In this document: piece after piece, positions 7,433-14,020 of the stretch | Numbering within the stretch: position 1 is the stretch's first letter | How the letters are laid out: the number at the start of each line of letters is the position of its first letter | Assembly: GCA_038258095.1 (NCBI GenBank) | Contig: JBBSQE010000056.1 | Span: 1-15,643, forward strand | Length of the DNA stretch: 15,643 nt | Source: JBBSQE01 sp038258095 | GTDB taxonomy: Bacteria; Actinomycetota; Thermoleophilia; Solirubrobacterales; 70-9 | Direction: 5' to 3' | Translations under genes and position numbers: made by a program | The notes under the pieces: generated by a model | What the model was told of the DNA's origin: nothing | Databases searched by the model: none | The model's input: the letters and a program-made list of their open reading frames with translations, nothing else

Positions 7433-8800
7433 GTGAATCCCGACCTACCGACAAGCCATGAGATCACAGGGCCGAGCGATCTCGCACCCGAGGACGTCGC
7501 CGGCAGCCTGAGCCTGCGCGGAGCTGTGTCGCTTGGTACCGGCGTCATGATCGGCGCCGGCGTCTTCGCGCTCACCGGCCAAGCCGCCGCCCTGGCCGGT
7601 GATCTCTTTCCGATCGCGTTCCTGGGCGCCGCCGTTGTTGCCGGCTTCAGCGCCTACTCCTACGTGAAGCTCTCCAACGCGTATCCATCGTCGGGGGGCG
7701 TGGCCATGTTCCTGCGCAGGGAGTACGGGCTCGGGACCGCGACCGGCGTCTTCGCGCTGTTCATGTACTTTTCGATGGTGATCAACGAGAGCCTCGTAGC
7801 GCGCACCTTTGGCGCCTACGTGGTGCAGCCCCTCGACATCGGACCCAGCTCGTTCTGGGTGCCCGCATTGGGTGTGGCGCTCCTCGTCGTGGCGTTTGCG
7901 ATCAACGTCGCCGGCAACCGGGTCATCCAAGCCAGCGAGGGCGTCATGGCCGTCGTCAAGATCGCCGGCCTCGGCATCTTCGCCGTCGTCGGACTGTGGT
8001 TCGTCAGCGCGACGAACTTCACCAACGGCGCCGATGCAGCGGGGAGCGCGGGGTCAATCGACGGGTTCCTCGCCGCCGTCGCCATCTCGATCCTCGCCTA
8101 CAAGGGGTTCACGACGATCACCAACAGCGGCGGCGAGATCGTCGATCCTCACCGCAACACCGGCCGCGCGATCGTGATCTCGATCGCGATCTGCTCGGCC
8201 CTCTACGTCGCGCTCTCCGTCGCCGTGGCCGGCAACCTCACCCTCAGCGAGATCATCGCCGCGCAGGACTACGCTCTCGCCCGGGCGGCGGAGCCCGCCC
8301 TCGGGACGATCGGCTTGTGGGCCACCGTCGCGATCGCCGTGATCGCGACCGCCTCCGGCGTGATCGCGAGCATCTTCGCCGCCTCCCGCATGCTGGCCAT
8401 GCTCACTCGCATGAAGGAGGTCCCCCACAGCCATCTCGGGATGCCGGGCACGGTCCGGCTCCACACCATGGTCTACACCGTCGCGTTCGCGATGGTGCTC
8501 ACCATTCTGTTTGACCTCCGCCGCATCGCAGCCCTCGGCGCGATCTTCTATCTCCTCATGGACATCGCCATCCAGTGGGGCGTCCTGAGCCGCCTCAGAT
8601 CGCAGATCGAGGCGAGGCCCGCGATCGTCGCCACGGCGATCGTCCTCGACGTGGTCATCCTGGGGGCCTTCCTGTGGGTCAAGGCCTCGGCGGATCCGCT
8701 GATCCTCTATGTCTCCGCCGCGGCCATCGTCGTCATCGTGATCGGCGAGCGTCTGTTCATGCGGTCGCACACCGATAGGGCCGGGAACATGGATATGTGA
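7433..8800 (+). CDS. APC-superfamily amino acid permease
   Basis: A polytopic transporter of about 455 residues with roughly 12 hydrophobic helices. The first helix carries the APC fingerprint LGTGVMIGAGVFALTGQAA (about residues 34-52), whose glycine-rich unwound segment binds the substrate backbone. It is followed by SAYSYVKLSNAYPSSGG, and later by YKGFTTITNSGGEIVDPHRN, typical of the family's helix 6-7 region. It probably imports amino acids or polyamines by proton symport; the substrate cannot be read from the sequence. GTG 7433 is chosen because it precedes the first conserved helix by about 30 residues. The open frame extends to 7061, but that part has no family resemblance, and no strong ribosome binding site supports any start. 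It is the only intact plus-strand gene and stands alone. Confidence 0.9.
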   Translation: MNPDLPTSHEITGPSDLAPEDVAGSLSLRGAVSLGTGVMIGAGVFALTGQAAALAGDLFPIAFLGAAVVAGFSAYSYVKLSNAYPSSGGVAMFLRREYGLGTATGVFALFMYFSMVINESLVARTFGAYVVQPLDIGPSSFWVPALGVALLVVAFAINVAGNRVIQASEGVMAVVKIAGLGIFAVVGLWFVSATNFTNGADAAGSAGSIDGFLAAVAISILAYKGFTTITNSGGEIVDPHRNTGRAIVISIAICSALYVALSVAVAGNLTLSEIIAAQDYALARAAEPALGTIGLWATVAIAVIATASGVIASIFAASRMLAMLTRMKEVPHSHLGMPGTVRLHTMVYTVAFAMVLTILFDLRRIAALGAIFYLLMDIAIQWGVLSRLRSQIEARPAIVATAIVLDVVILGAFLWVKASADPLILYVSAAAIVVIVIGERLFMRSHTDRAGNMDM

Positions 8801-8811
8801 ACGTTCCCGGC
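8780..8811 (+). terminator. Possible terminator hairpin at the end of the APC gene
   Basis: Perfect 9-bp inverted repeat GCCGGGAAC / GTTCCCGGC with a 14-base loop that contains the stop codon of the permease. There is no T-run after the stem, so it is a non-canonical terminator or an mRNA 3'-end stabiliser. Confidence 0.4.
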
Positions 8812-9017
8812 GTCGTCGGCAGCTCTGGCGACCACTCCCATCGCAGTCGCCTCGGTCGCTCATAGGAGCCGCCGCCAGCCCGGTGATCAGCCAGCACGTA
8901 CCGGAGGACCGATGCGAAGTGCGAACCGGCTTCCACCCAAACCGATATGAGCCGGGGCTGCGGGTGCGCGGCGGACGAAACAGGACGAGCCGCGAGGCCG
9001 TCTCGTGGGTCGTGGTG

Positions 9018-9327
9018 CAGAGCCGCCACCGAGCGGTGGCAGGCAAACGCCGTCGGGGCGGAAGTACTCGGGGAGCCAACGACGGACTGGTCTCCAACCT
9101 GAGCCTCGTGGCGGGGGTGGCTGGCGCAGGCGCTCGCAAGCCGCACCGTCTCGCTCGAGATGTACCGCCGAGAGCTCGCTGTGGGACTAGGAGTTCGAGC
9201 GCTTCCCGCAGGAGGAGTCGGCGAGCTCCCCGGGCTCAACTCCCGCCACGGGCTCCCACCGGAGGCGACCAAGGGCTTTGCCGAGAGAATCATGGCCGAT
9301 CCGAGCGCGGCGCTCGGGGTGATGACG
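9018..9327 (+). pseudogene. Decayed VIT1/CCC1-family Fe/Mn transporter remnant
   Basis: Pieces of one family appear in order but in different frames. First comes SRHRAVAG (about 9023). Next is a damaged stretch that resembles GGNALRAAVL but carries indels. The clear helix-1 signature GANDGLVSNLSLVAGVAGAG (9072-9131) follows. About 30 residues are missing, then SLEMYRREL (9151-9177), and after another frameshift GLPPEATKGFAERIMADPSAALGVM (to 9324). An in-frame stop and the shifts prevent a functional product. The intact family exports or stores Fe2+/Mn2+ and has several more helices after this point; none follow. The homology stops where a copA-like fragment on the other strand begins. The 5' limit is approximate. 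Confidence 0.7.
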
Positions 9328-9418
9328 CAGCCGCGCCGGCGCTGTCGGGGCCGAAGAAGAACCAGGTCAGGCCGGCGGTCGCGGCAGCCCCGGCGATGCT
9401 GACGAGGATCTCAGCCAC
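9290..9418 (-). pseudogene. Truncated second copy of the cupredoxin-CopA N-terminus (42 codons)
   Basis: The frame begins VAEILVSIAGAA, contains LTWFFFGPDSAGAAA and ends after RAPRSDRP. About two-thirds of the first 30 residues are identical to the start of the cupredoxin-CopA at 6826 (MAELLVSLAGAG, LAWFFFGP, GAGAA), and the DNA is recognisably similar as well. Cupredoxin, HMA and ATPase domains are all absent. The GTG has a good ribosome binding site (GAGAAGG, 6 bases) and lies 18 bases after the stop of the ABC permease, so the operon once probably continued into a full copper ATPase gene. It could still yield a one-helix peptide, but a truncated remnant is the simpler reading. The break falls near 9325, against the VIT-like remnant. 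Confidence 0.7.
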
Positions 9419-9436
9419 CCGGGACCTTCTCTTCGA

Positions 9437-10189
9437 TCATCCGGACCGCTCCCCGAGGGCGCGCCGCAGGACGGCGATGACGAGGATTCCAAGGCCGGCA
9501 ATCCACCCGAGGCCGAGGATCAGATCCCCTGTCGCATGAAAGCTCTGCGAGAAGGCCCCCTCGACCATGACTCGTCCCGGCCCATAGCCCGGGAGCAGTG
9601 CCGCCCCGCCGTGCGGGGTTCCGAACATCGGGTTCTGAACGATTCCGAGGTCCGTCAGTGCAAGGAAGAGGATGAGATAGGTCGCGGCGAGCTTGTCGAG
9701 GATCGCTCCTGCAAGGGCGCCGATCGCCGCGTAGATCAAGCCGATCAGGACAAGGCCGCCGACGAACGGGACCCAGGAGGCGACCGCGAAGCTGAGCGCC
9801 GTAACCATCGCCGAGACCGCTACCACAAGGGCTGTCGCCGTGGCGACGATGACCAGTCGGGCGCCGATCGCTTCGATTGGCCTGAACCCGGCGACCACCA
9901 GGCGGCGGTCCGCCTGGAGCGCCGATTGCATGATGAAGACGCCGACCAGTCCGGCGACGAAGGCGATCACGTTCCCGGCCATCACGGCTCCGTGCACGTC
10001 CTTCATGCTCGACGCGATCACGGCGCCGCCGGGCAGAGTGACGGCGCGCGGGGTGGCCTCGGTGATCGCGATGCTGCGGAAGATCACGTAGGCAGGGAGA
10101 AGGATGAGCAGGCCGAGCACCAGCGGTCGTCGCATCTGGTCGCGGAAGGCCATCGTGGTGGCCGTCATCGTGCGGCGGCTCATGGTCAC
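9437..10189 (-). CDS. ABC-2 type transporter permease (second)
   Basis: A 250-residue integral membrane protein. A basic N-terminus (RRTMTATTMAFRDQMRRP) precedes about six hydrophobic helices. The first is LVLGLLILLPAYVIF; a long extracytoplasmic loop with TPRAVTLPGG follows; then helices around VIAFVAGLVGVFIM, LVIVATATALVV, FVGGLVLIGLIYAAIGALAG and the C-terminal GLGWIAGLGILVIAVLRR. ADRRLVVAGFRP after helix 2 resembles the coupling segment ADRRLALAGLGAW of the neighbouring permease, so the two are diverged paralogues that probably form a heterodimer with the ATPase encoded upstream. GTG 10189 overlaps the upstream stop in GTGA; ATG 10183 is the alternative. The substrate is unknown; placement in a CsoR-led operon suggests a role in copper stress. 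Confidence 0.85.
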   Translation of the reverse strand: MTMSRRTMTATTMAFRDQMRRPLVLGLLILLPAYVIFRSIAITEATPRAVTLPGGAVIASSMKDVHGAVMAGNVIAFVAGLVGVFIMQSALQADRRLVVAGFRPIEAIGARLVIVATATALVVAVSAMVTALSFAVASWVPFVGGLVLIGLIYAAIGALAGAILDKLAATYLILFLALTDLGIVQNPMFGTPHGGAALLPGYGPGRVMVEGAFSQSFHATGDLILGLGWIAGLGILVIAVLRRALGERSG

Positions 10190-10899
10190 GCTCGCTTTCG
10201 GGCCGTCAGCCAGAAGGCCGCCAGCGCGATCGCGATCCCTGCCGCTGCGATCCCGAACGCCCCGATCCAGTCCCCCGAGGGGGACCCCTGGCCGCCTCCA
10301 GCGGCGATCAGAAGGTTCGAGGCCGGACGAGTCGGGGTGAAGTTGGCGAGGCTTGCATTGCTGGTCATCGCGGGGCCGGAGAAGATGTCGAGGGAGAAGA
10401 TGAGCACCACGAGCAGCGAGCCGCTCAGGGGATCGCGAACGAGGGCGCCGATCAGAGCCCCGATCCCGGTGTAAATGGCGGCGAAGGCGAAGATTGCGGC
10501 AGCCGCATGGAGGGGATGCTCGACGCCGCTGCGCAGCAACAGCGTCAGGTAGGCGACCAGGCTCACGATCACGCCGAGGAGAAGTGAGGCGGTGATGCGG
10601 CTGAGCACCACCCGCCAGGCTCCCAGGCCCGCCAGGGCGAGCCGCCGGTCGGCCCCGCGCGAGGAGGCGAGGGCAAAGAAGGCGAGAGTGCCGCAGAGGA
10701 AAGCTGCAGCCCAGCCGGCGGATATCGAGGTCGCCGCCTGCTCGGCCAGGTCGCCGCCGAGCGCGGCGGCGAACTCACCGAGCACGCTGGCGAAGATCAA
10801 GACGAAGAAGACGGGGATCGCGATAAGCAACACGACGTTGAGCGGCGCGCGGACTTGTTCGCGCAGGAAGCTGCCCGAGACCCTTGTCAAGCCGCTCAT
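10186..10899 (-). CDS. ABC-2 type transporter permease (first)
   Basis: A 237-residue membrane protein beginning MSGLTRVSGSFLREQVRAPL, then about six helices (for example NVVLLIAIPVFFVLIFASVL, AAFLCGTLAFFALASS, ITASLLLGVIVSLVAYLTLLL, IFAFAAIYTGIGALIGALV, LLVVLIFSLDIFSGP and the last one before LTARKRA). ATG 10899 is chosen because it overlaps the stop of the ATPase gene in ATGA and starts exactly where membrane-protein-like sequence begins; a longer frame to 11301 is antisense-type noise over the ATPase gene. SSRGADRRLALAGLGAW is the likely coupling helix facing the nucleotide-binding domain. It is followed with a 4-nt overlap by the second permease, implying fixed stoichiometry. NosY-like and other ABC-2 exporters have this size; which one it is cannot be decided. 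Confidence 0.87.
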   Translation of the reverse strand: MSGLTRVSGSFLREQVRAPLNVVLLIAIPVFFVLIFASVLGEFAAALGGDLAEQAATSISAGWAAAFLCGTLAFFALASSRGADRRLALAGLGAWRVVLSRITASLLLGVIVSLVAYLTLLLRSGVEHPLHAAAAIFAFAAIYTGIGALIGALVRDPLSGSLLVVLIFSLDIFSGPAMTSNASLANFTPTRPASNLLIAAGGGQGSPSGDWIGAFGIAAAGIAIALAAFWLTARKRA

Positions 10900-11618
10900 G
10901 TGCTCGTCGCCTTTCCGTCGACCAGCGAGTAGACGCGCGTCAGCCGCTCCTGCTCTGCGAGCAGGTGGGAAACGATCAGGATCCCCATCCCCTCTTCGCG
11001 GCGACGCTCGCTCATCTCCCAGAATCGCAGGTAGGTCTCCCAGTCGAACCCGGCATAGGGCTCGTCCAGCAGGAGCAGCTCGGGATCGTGCATCAGGGCC
11101 AGCGCCAGGTTCAGCTTCTGCCGTGTTCCACCTGAGAGCTCCTCGACGCGAAAGTCGCGATAGCGGGTGAACTGGAGTTCCTCGAGGAGGCTCTCCTCGG
11201 ACTGCTTGGCGACCTCGCGACCGAGACCGTATGCCTGAGCGAAGAGCTCGAAATGCTCGGCGATCGTGAGCTTGTCCCAGACCATCGGGACCTGGGGGCA
11301 ATAGCCGAGCCGCCCAGGTCGCTCGATCAGGCCGTCGTCGCGCTTCAGCAGGCCGACCACGATCTGCATCAGTGTGCTCTTGCCAGAGCCGTTCTCACCG
11401 ACCAGGCCGACCAGCTCGCCGGCATGGATCTCGATGCTTGCCCGCTTGAGCACCGGGATTGAGCGGCGAAACGGCGGGATTCCGCGGTGGAAGCTCTTCT
11501 CGATATCCACCGCCCGCAACACGCGGCGGCGGGCTGGCACGCCCCCTTCGTGGTCGACCCCTCCGCAGGCAGATAAATCAGCGGCCGCAATCCCGGGCGC
11601 GTCTTTGGAATCACTCAT
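10896..11618 (-). CDS. ABC transporter ATP-binding protein
   Basis: A 240-residue ATPase with every nucleotide-binding motif: Walker A GENGSGKST (74-82), Q-loop CPQ (107-109), signature LSGGT (161-165), Walker B LLLLDEP (181-187) and H-loop His218. The first 30 residues are unconserved (Ala/Gly-rich with one Cys), and the ABC core begins at VLRAVDIEKSF. It should energise export by the two ABC-2 permeases encoded next; its stop overlaps the first permease start in ATGA. The nearest ribosome binding site, AGAAGGGG, lies about 11-12 bases from the ATG, slightly far, so a later start near the core is possible. It follows the permease-YHS gene by 84 bases in the same direction, so it probably belongs to the CsoR-controlled transcript; an own promoter in the gap is not excluded. 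Confidence 0.92.
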   Translation of the reverse strand: MSDSKDAPGIAAADLSACGGVDHEGGVPARRRVLRAVDIEKSFHRGIPPFRRSIPVLKRASIEIHAGELVGLVGENGSGKSTLMQIVVGLLKRDDGLIERPGRLGYCPQVPMVWDKLTIAEHFELFAQAYGLGREVAKQSEESLLEELQFTRYRDFRVEELSGGTRQKLNLALALMHDPELLLLDEPYAGFDWETYLRFWEMSERRREEGMGILIVSHLLAEQERLTRVYSLVDGKATST

Positions 11619-11702
11619 CTCGCGGGGCCGCCCCTTCTAACAGACTTGTCCTCGATGGAAGGCATGTCGGGCGGCGGCGGGCGGTAACGAGAGACACGAT
11701 CT

Positions 11703-12974
11703 TCAAGCCGGGTGAGGTGATCGCGTTTCATCTGTCAGCGAACCATGTGCCCCGTATTGCCCCGGCTCGGCCTCGAACGCATGCAGGCAGTGCTCCGAGC
11801 AGAAATAAAAGGTCTCTCCGCCGAAGTCCTTGGTGACAGCCTTCGCCCGGTCGACCTTCATGCCGCAGACCGGGTCGGTCGCGCCTCGCGTCCTCGTCAG
11901 CCAGAAGAGCGTCGCGAAGATCGCCAGGCCGAGGATGTTGAGGGCCAGTTTGTAGTTGAGCTCGACCGAGCCGAAGATGTCGCCGCGGCTCGGGCGCGGG
12001 CCGGTCGGGATCAGGTTGAGGCCGCTGAAGAGGCCGTCGACGATCAGCGCGGCGATGACCATCGTCACGGACATCAGGGCGACGATCCGCAGGGTGAAGG
12101 GCCAGCCGTAGTACTTGCGATAAGCGAGGATGATCGGAAAAACGATCAGGTCGGCGAAGATGAACGCCATCACCCCGGCGAAGGAGATTCCCCCGGACCA
12201 GAGCACAGCGGCGAGAGGGACGTTGCCCACGGAGCAGACGAAGCTGAGCACGGCTATGACGGGGCCGATCAGGACGTTCTCGATCGTCGTCGCCAGAGGG
12301 GGGGCGTCGGTGACGAACAATGAGTTGAAGAAATCGTTGCCGAGCAGCCCGATGAACCCGGCCAGCACGAACCCCGTAGTGATCTCCTTCCAGAGCATCT
12401 GCCAGTCGCCGCGGAAGTTGTGGGCGACGTCCGACCAGGCGGAGACCGAGGTCAGCCGCTCGCGCCAGCTCAGCTGATCGCCGGCCATGTGGTGCTGGTG
12501 CCCGGAATCGGCCTCGCGGGCGTGCTTGCGCGCCTCCTCCTCGACCTTGCGGGAGACGAAGAGCCCCAGCGCCAGCGCCATCAGGATGATCATCACGATT
12601 CCGCCCACGTACTCGGCGAGCGCGAACTGCCAGCCGATCAAGACCCAGAGGACGAGCCCGAGCTCCCAGACCAGGTTGGTCGATGCGAACTGGAACGCCA
12701 GCGCCGTCGAGGCCGAGGCGCCCTTCTGAAACAGCGACTTGGCGATCGCGATGGCCGCGTAGGAGCAGGACGAGGAAGCAGCTCCGAGCCCCGTGGCCTT
12801 GGCGACCGGCCCCGGGCCGGAGCCCGACAGCGCGCCCTCGACCCGCTCACGCGGAACCCAGGCCTGGACGATCGCGGAGATCCCGAACCCGAATACCAGC
12901 GCCCACCAGACCTCGTAGGCCATCAGGAAGGACTGGCTGAGCCCCTTGCCGATCTCGCTGATCACATCGCTCAT
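11703..12974 (-). CDS. COG0701/ArsP-type permease with C-terminal YHS domain
   Basis: A 423-residue protein. The permease part has two repeats of about four helices, each with a diagnostic motif: GLGAASSSCSYAAIAIAKSL in the first, and SFVCSVGNVPLAAVLWSGG followed by SFAGVMAFIFADL in the second. The cysteines in these helices suit thiophilic metal(loid) transport. A cytoplasmic linker carries a His cluster (GHQHHMAGD). After a last helix comes a YHS domain (about 366-406): DPVCGMKVD with Cys370 and FYFCSEHC with Cys392 and Cys396, a treble-clef-like metal-binding module also fused to copper ATPases. The best guess is efflux of copper or another soft metal, with YHS as metal receiver; characterised relatives handle As/Sb or organoarsenicals. 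The ATG has an excellent ribosome binding site (GGAAGGAG, 7 bases) and follows csoR by 22 bases. Confidence 0.92.
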   Translation of the reverse strand: MSDVISEIGKGLSQSFLMAYEVWWALVFGFGISAIVQAWVPRERVEGALSGSGPGPVAKATGLGAASSSCSYAAIAIAKSLFQKGASASTALAFQFASTNLVWELGLVLWVLIGWQFALAEYVGGIVMIILMALALGLFVSRKVEEEARKHAREADSGHQHHMAGDQLSWRERLTSVSAWSDVAHNFRGDWQMLWKEITTGFVLAGFIGLLGNDFFNSLFVTDAPPLATTIENVLIGPVIAVLSFVCSVGNVPLAAVLWSGGISFAGVMAFIFADLIVFPIILAYRKYYGWPFTLRIVALMSVTMVIAALIVDGLFSGLNLIPTGPRPSRGDIFGSVELNYKLALNILGLAIFATLFWLTRTRGATDPVCGMKVDRAKAVTKDFGGETFYFCSEHCLHAFEAEPGQYGAHGSLTDETRSPHPA

Positions 12975-12996
12975 GGGGCTTCTCCTTCCGTCATCA

Positions 12997-13296
12997 TCAG
13001 CGGCTCGCCAACAGGCGCCCGATGGCCCCCATCATCTCCGCGGTCAGCTCGTCACGGTCCTCGGCAGTTTCGGCGCCGATCACGCATTGGCGAGCGTGGT
13101 CGTCGAGGAGGGTGAGCGCAACCTTGTCCAGTGCCGCCTGGACGGCGGAAATCTGGGTGAGGACGTCGATGCAGTAGCGCTCCTCCTCGACCATGCGCTC
13201 AAGGCCGCCGACCTGGCCGCCGATCCTGCGCAATCTGTTCCTGATCCTCTCCTTGTCGGAGATGTAGCCCGGATTCTCGGGGTGCGCAGTCGTCAC
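12997..13296 (-). CDS. csoR: CsoR-family copper-sensing repressor
   Basis: A 99-residue all-helical DUF156 protein. The Cu+ ligand set is complete: Cys42, His67 and Cys71 with the spacing of M. tuberculosis CsoR (25 and 4 residues), plus the second-shell residues Tyr41 and Glu87 (45 after the first Cys). This separates it from RcnR, FrmR and CstR relatives and supports copper sensing. Arg-rich helix 1 (ERIRNRLRRIGGQVGGLERM) is the usual DNA-binding face. The family binds GC-rich dyads and lets go when Cu+ binds. The GTG start has GAGAGG 8 bases upstream. It lies second in the operon, behind the DUF4396 gene, and the likely operator lies upstream of that gene, so it would regulate its own synthesis. 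Confidence 0.95.
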   Translation of the reverse strand: MTTAHPENPGYISDKERIRNRLRRIGGQVGGLERMVEEERYCIDVLTQISAVQAALDKVALTLLDDHARQCVIGAETAEDRDELTAEMMGAIGRLLASR

Positions 13297-13345
13297 AGTG
13301 TCGCCTCTCTCGTGGATTCCGCTACGCCGATCCTGCCGCCCCGCC

Positions 13346-13927
13346 TCATGCTCCGATCGCCTCGGCGATCAGGACGGCGGATCCGAACGCGAACGCAAGG
13401 GTGGTCGCGGCGCCGACCACGCGGGTGTCGGTCCCGCCGTGGATGCCTGTCTCATGGACGGCGGCGTGCCCCTTCCCCCGGGCCAAGAGCCAGCGGTTGA
13501 CGGGGACAGTCAGGAGGAAGGCGATCGCCAGGGCAAACGCCAGGCTTCCCCAGAACAGCAACTCACCGAGGCCAGCCTCCATGGCCCCCGGAACGACAAG
13601 GATGATTCCGTTATCGACAACCTCCATCGTGGCGATCGAGAACGTGTCCGACGCCAGGGCGATCGGGATCACGGTGGAAAGCGCCAGGCCCGCGCGCAGC
13701 AGGGGAAGGCTCGTCAGGCCGTAGCCGAAGGAGAAGGCCAGCACCACCGCGAGAACGATCGTGCCGAGGTTCGAGAAGCCGAGAGCTGTCCCGATCGCCA
13801 CTCCGGCGACCTCGCCGATCGCGCATCCGGTCAGGCAGTGCAACGTGGCGTTGACCGCAAGACCGGTGAGGGCCCTTCCGTCCTGCGGTTGTTCCTGTGG
13901 GGGATGGCCATGCGCTGCAGCTTCCAT
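13346..13927 (-). CDS. DUF4396 family membrane protein
   Basis: A 193-residue membrane protein of the DUF4396 family. A hydrophilic His/Gln-rich N-terminus (MEAAAHGHPPQEQPQDG) precedes the hallmark HCLTGCAIGEVAGVAIGTALG (His30, Cys31, Cys35, Glu39). Then come helices around TIVLAVVLAFSFGYGLTSLP, SDTFSIATMEVVDNGIILVVP, LFWGSLAFALAIAFLLTVPVNRW and, after a His-containing loop (RGKGHAAVHETGIHGG), a final helix. ATG 13927 is chosen for its GGAAGGGAG site 7 bases upstream; the frame extending to 13975 would run into the operator. Function is unproven. The conserved His/Cys/Glu set inside the membrane and its place as first gene behind a CsoR-type operator favour copper or metal transport or sensing. 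Confidence 0.9.
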   Translation of the reverse strand: MEAAAHGHPPQEQPQDGRALTGLAVNATLHCLTGCAIGEVAGVAIGTALGFSNLGTIVLAVVLAFSFGYGLTSLPLLRAGLALSTVIPIALASDTFSIATMEVVDNGIILVVPGAMEAGLGELLFWGSLAFALAIAFLLTVPVNRWLLARGKGHAAVHETGIHGGTDTRVVGAATTLAFAFGSAVLIAEAIGA

Positions 13928-13973
13928 CGGGTCTCCCTTCCAGCCGGGGTTTGTCGGCTTCCTGGAGTGTTGC

Positions 13974-13990
13974 ATACCCTAGGGGGGTGT
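13974..13990 (-). promoter_or_regulatory. CsoR-type operator and promoter of the copper operon
   Basis: On the minus strand the site reads ACACCCCCCTAGGGTAT, a GC-rich inverted repeat flanked by TA-containing ends, as in known actinobacterial CsoR boxes. The embedded TAGGGT fits a -10 hexamer, so bound CsoR would cover the promoter. It lies 47 bases upstream of the DUF4396 start in the only gap large enough for an operon promoter, and csoR itself is the next gene. I found no second copy of similar quality in the window. Confidence 0.7.
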
Positions 13991-14020
13991 CCTGGGTCCC
14001 CGACCGTCGCCGACAGCCTC

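Noticed and set aside
8054..9139. A 361-codon minus-strand open frame
   Set aside because: It is antisense to the APC permease and crosses the VIT remnant; low-complexity Asp/Arg/Gly composition.
13287..13303. CACAGTGT at the csoR start as a third copy of the copA/cytochrome dyad
   Set aside because: Only 8 central bases match, the GTAGGA flank is missing, and the site overlaps the start codon.
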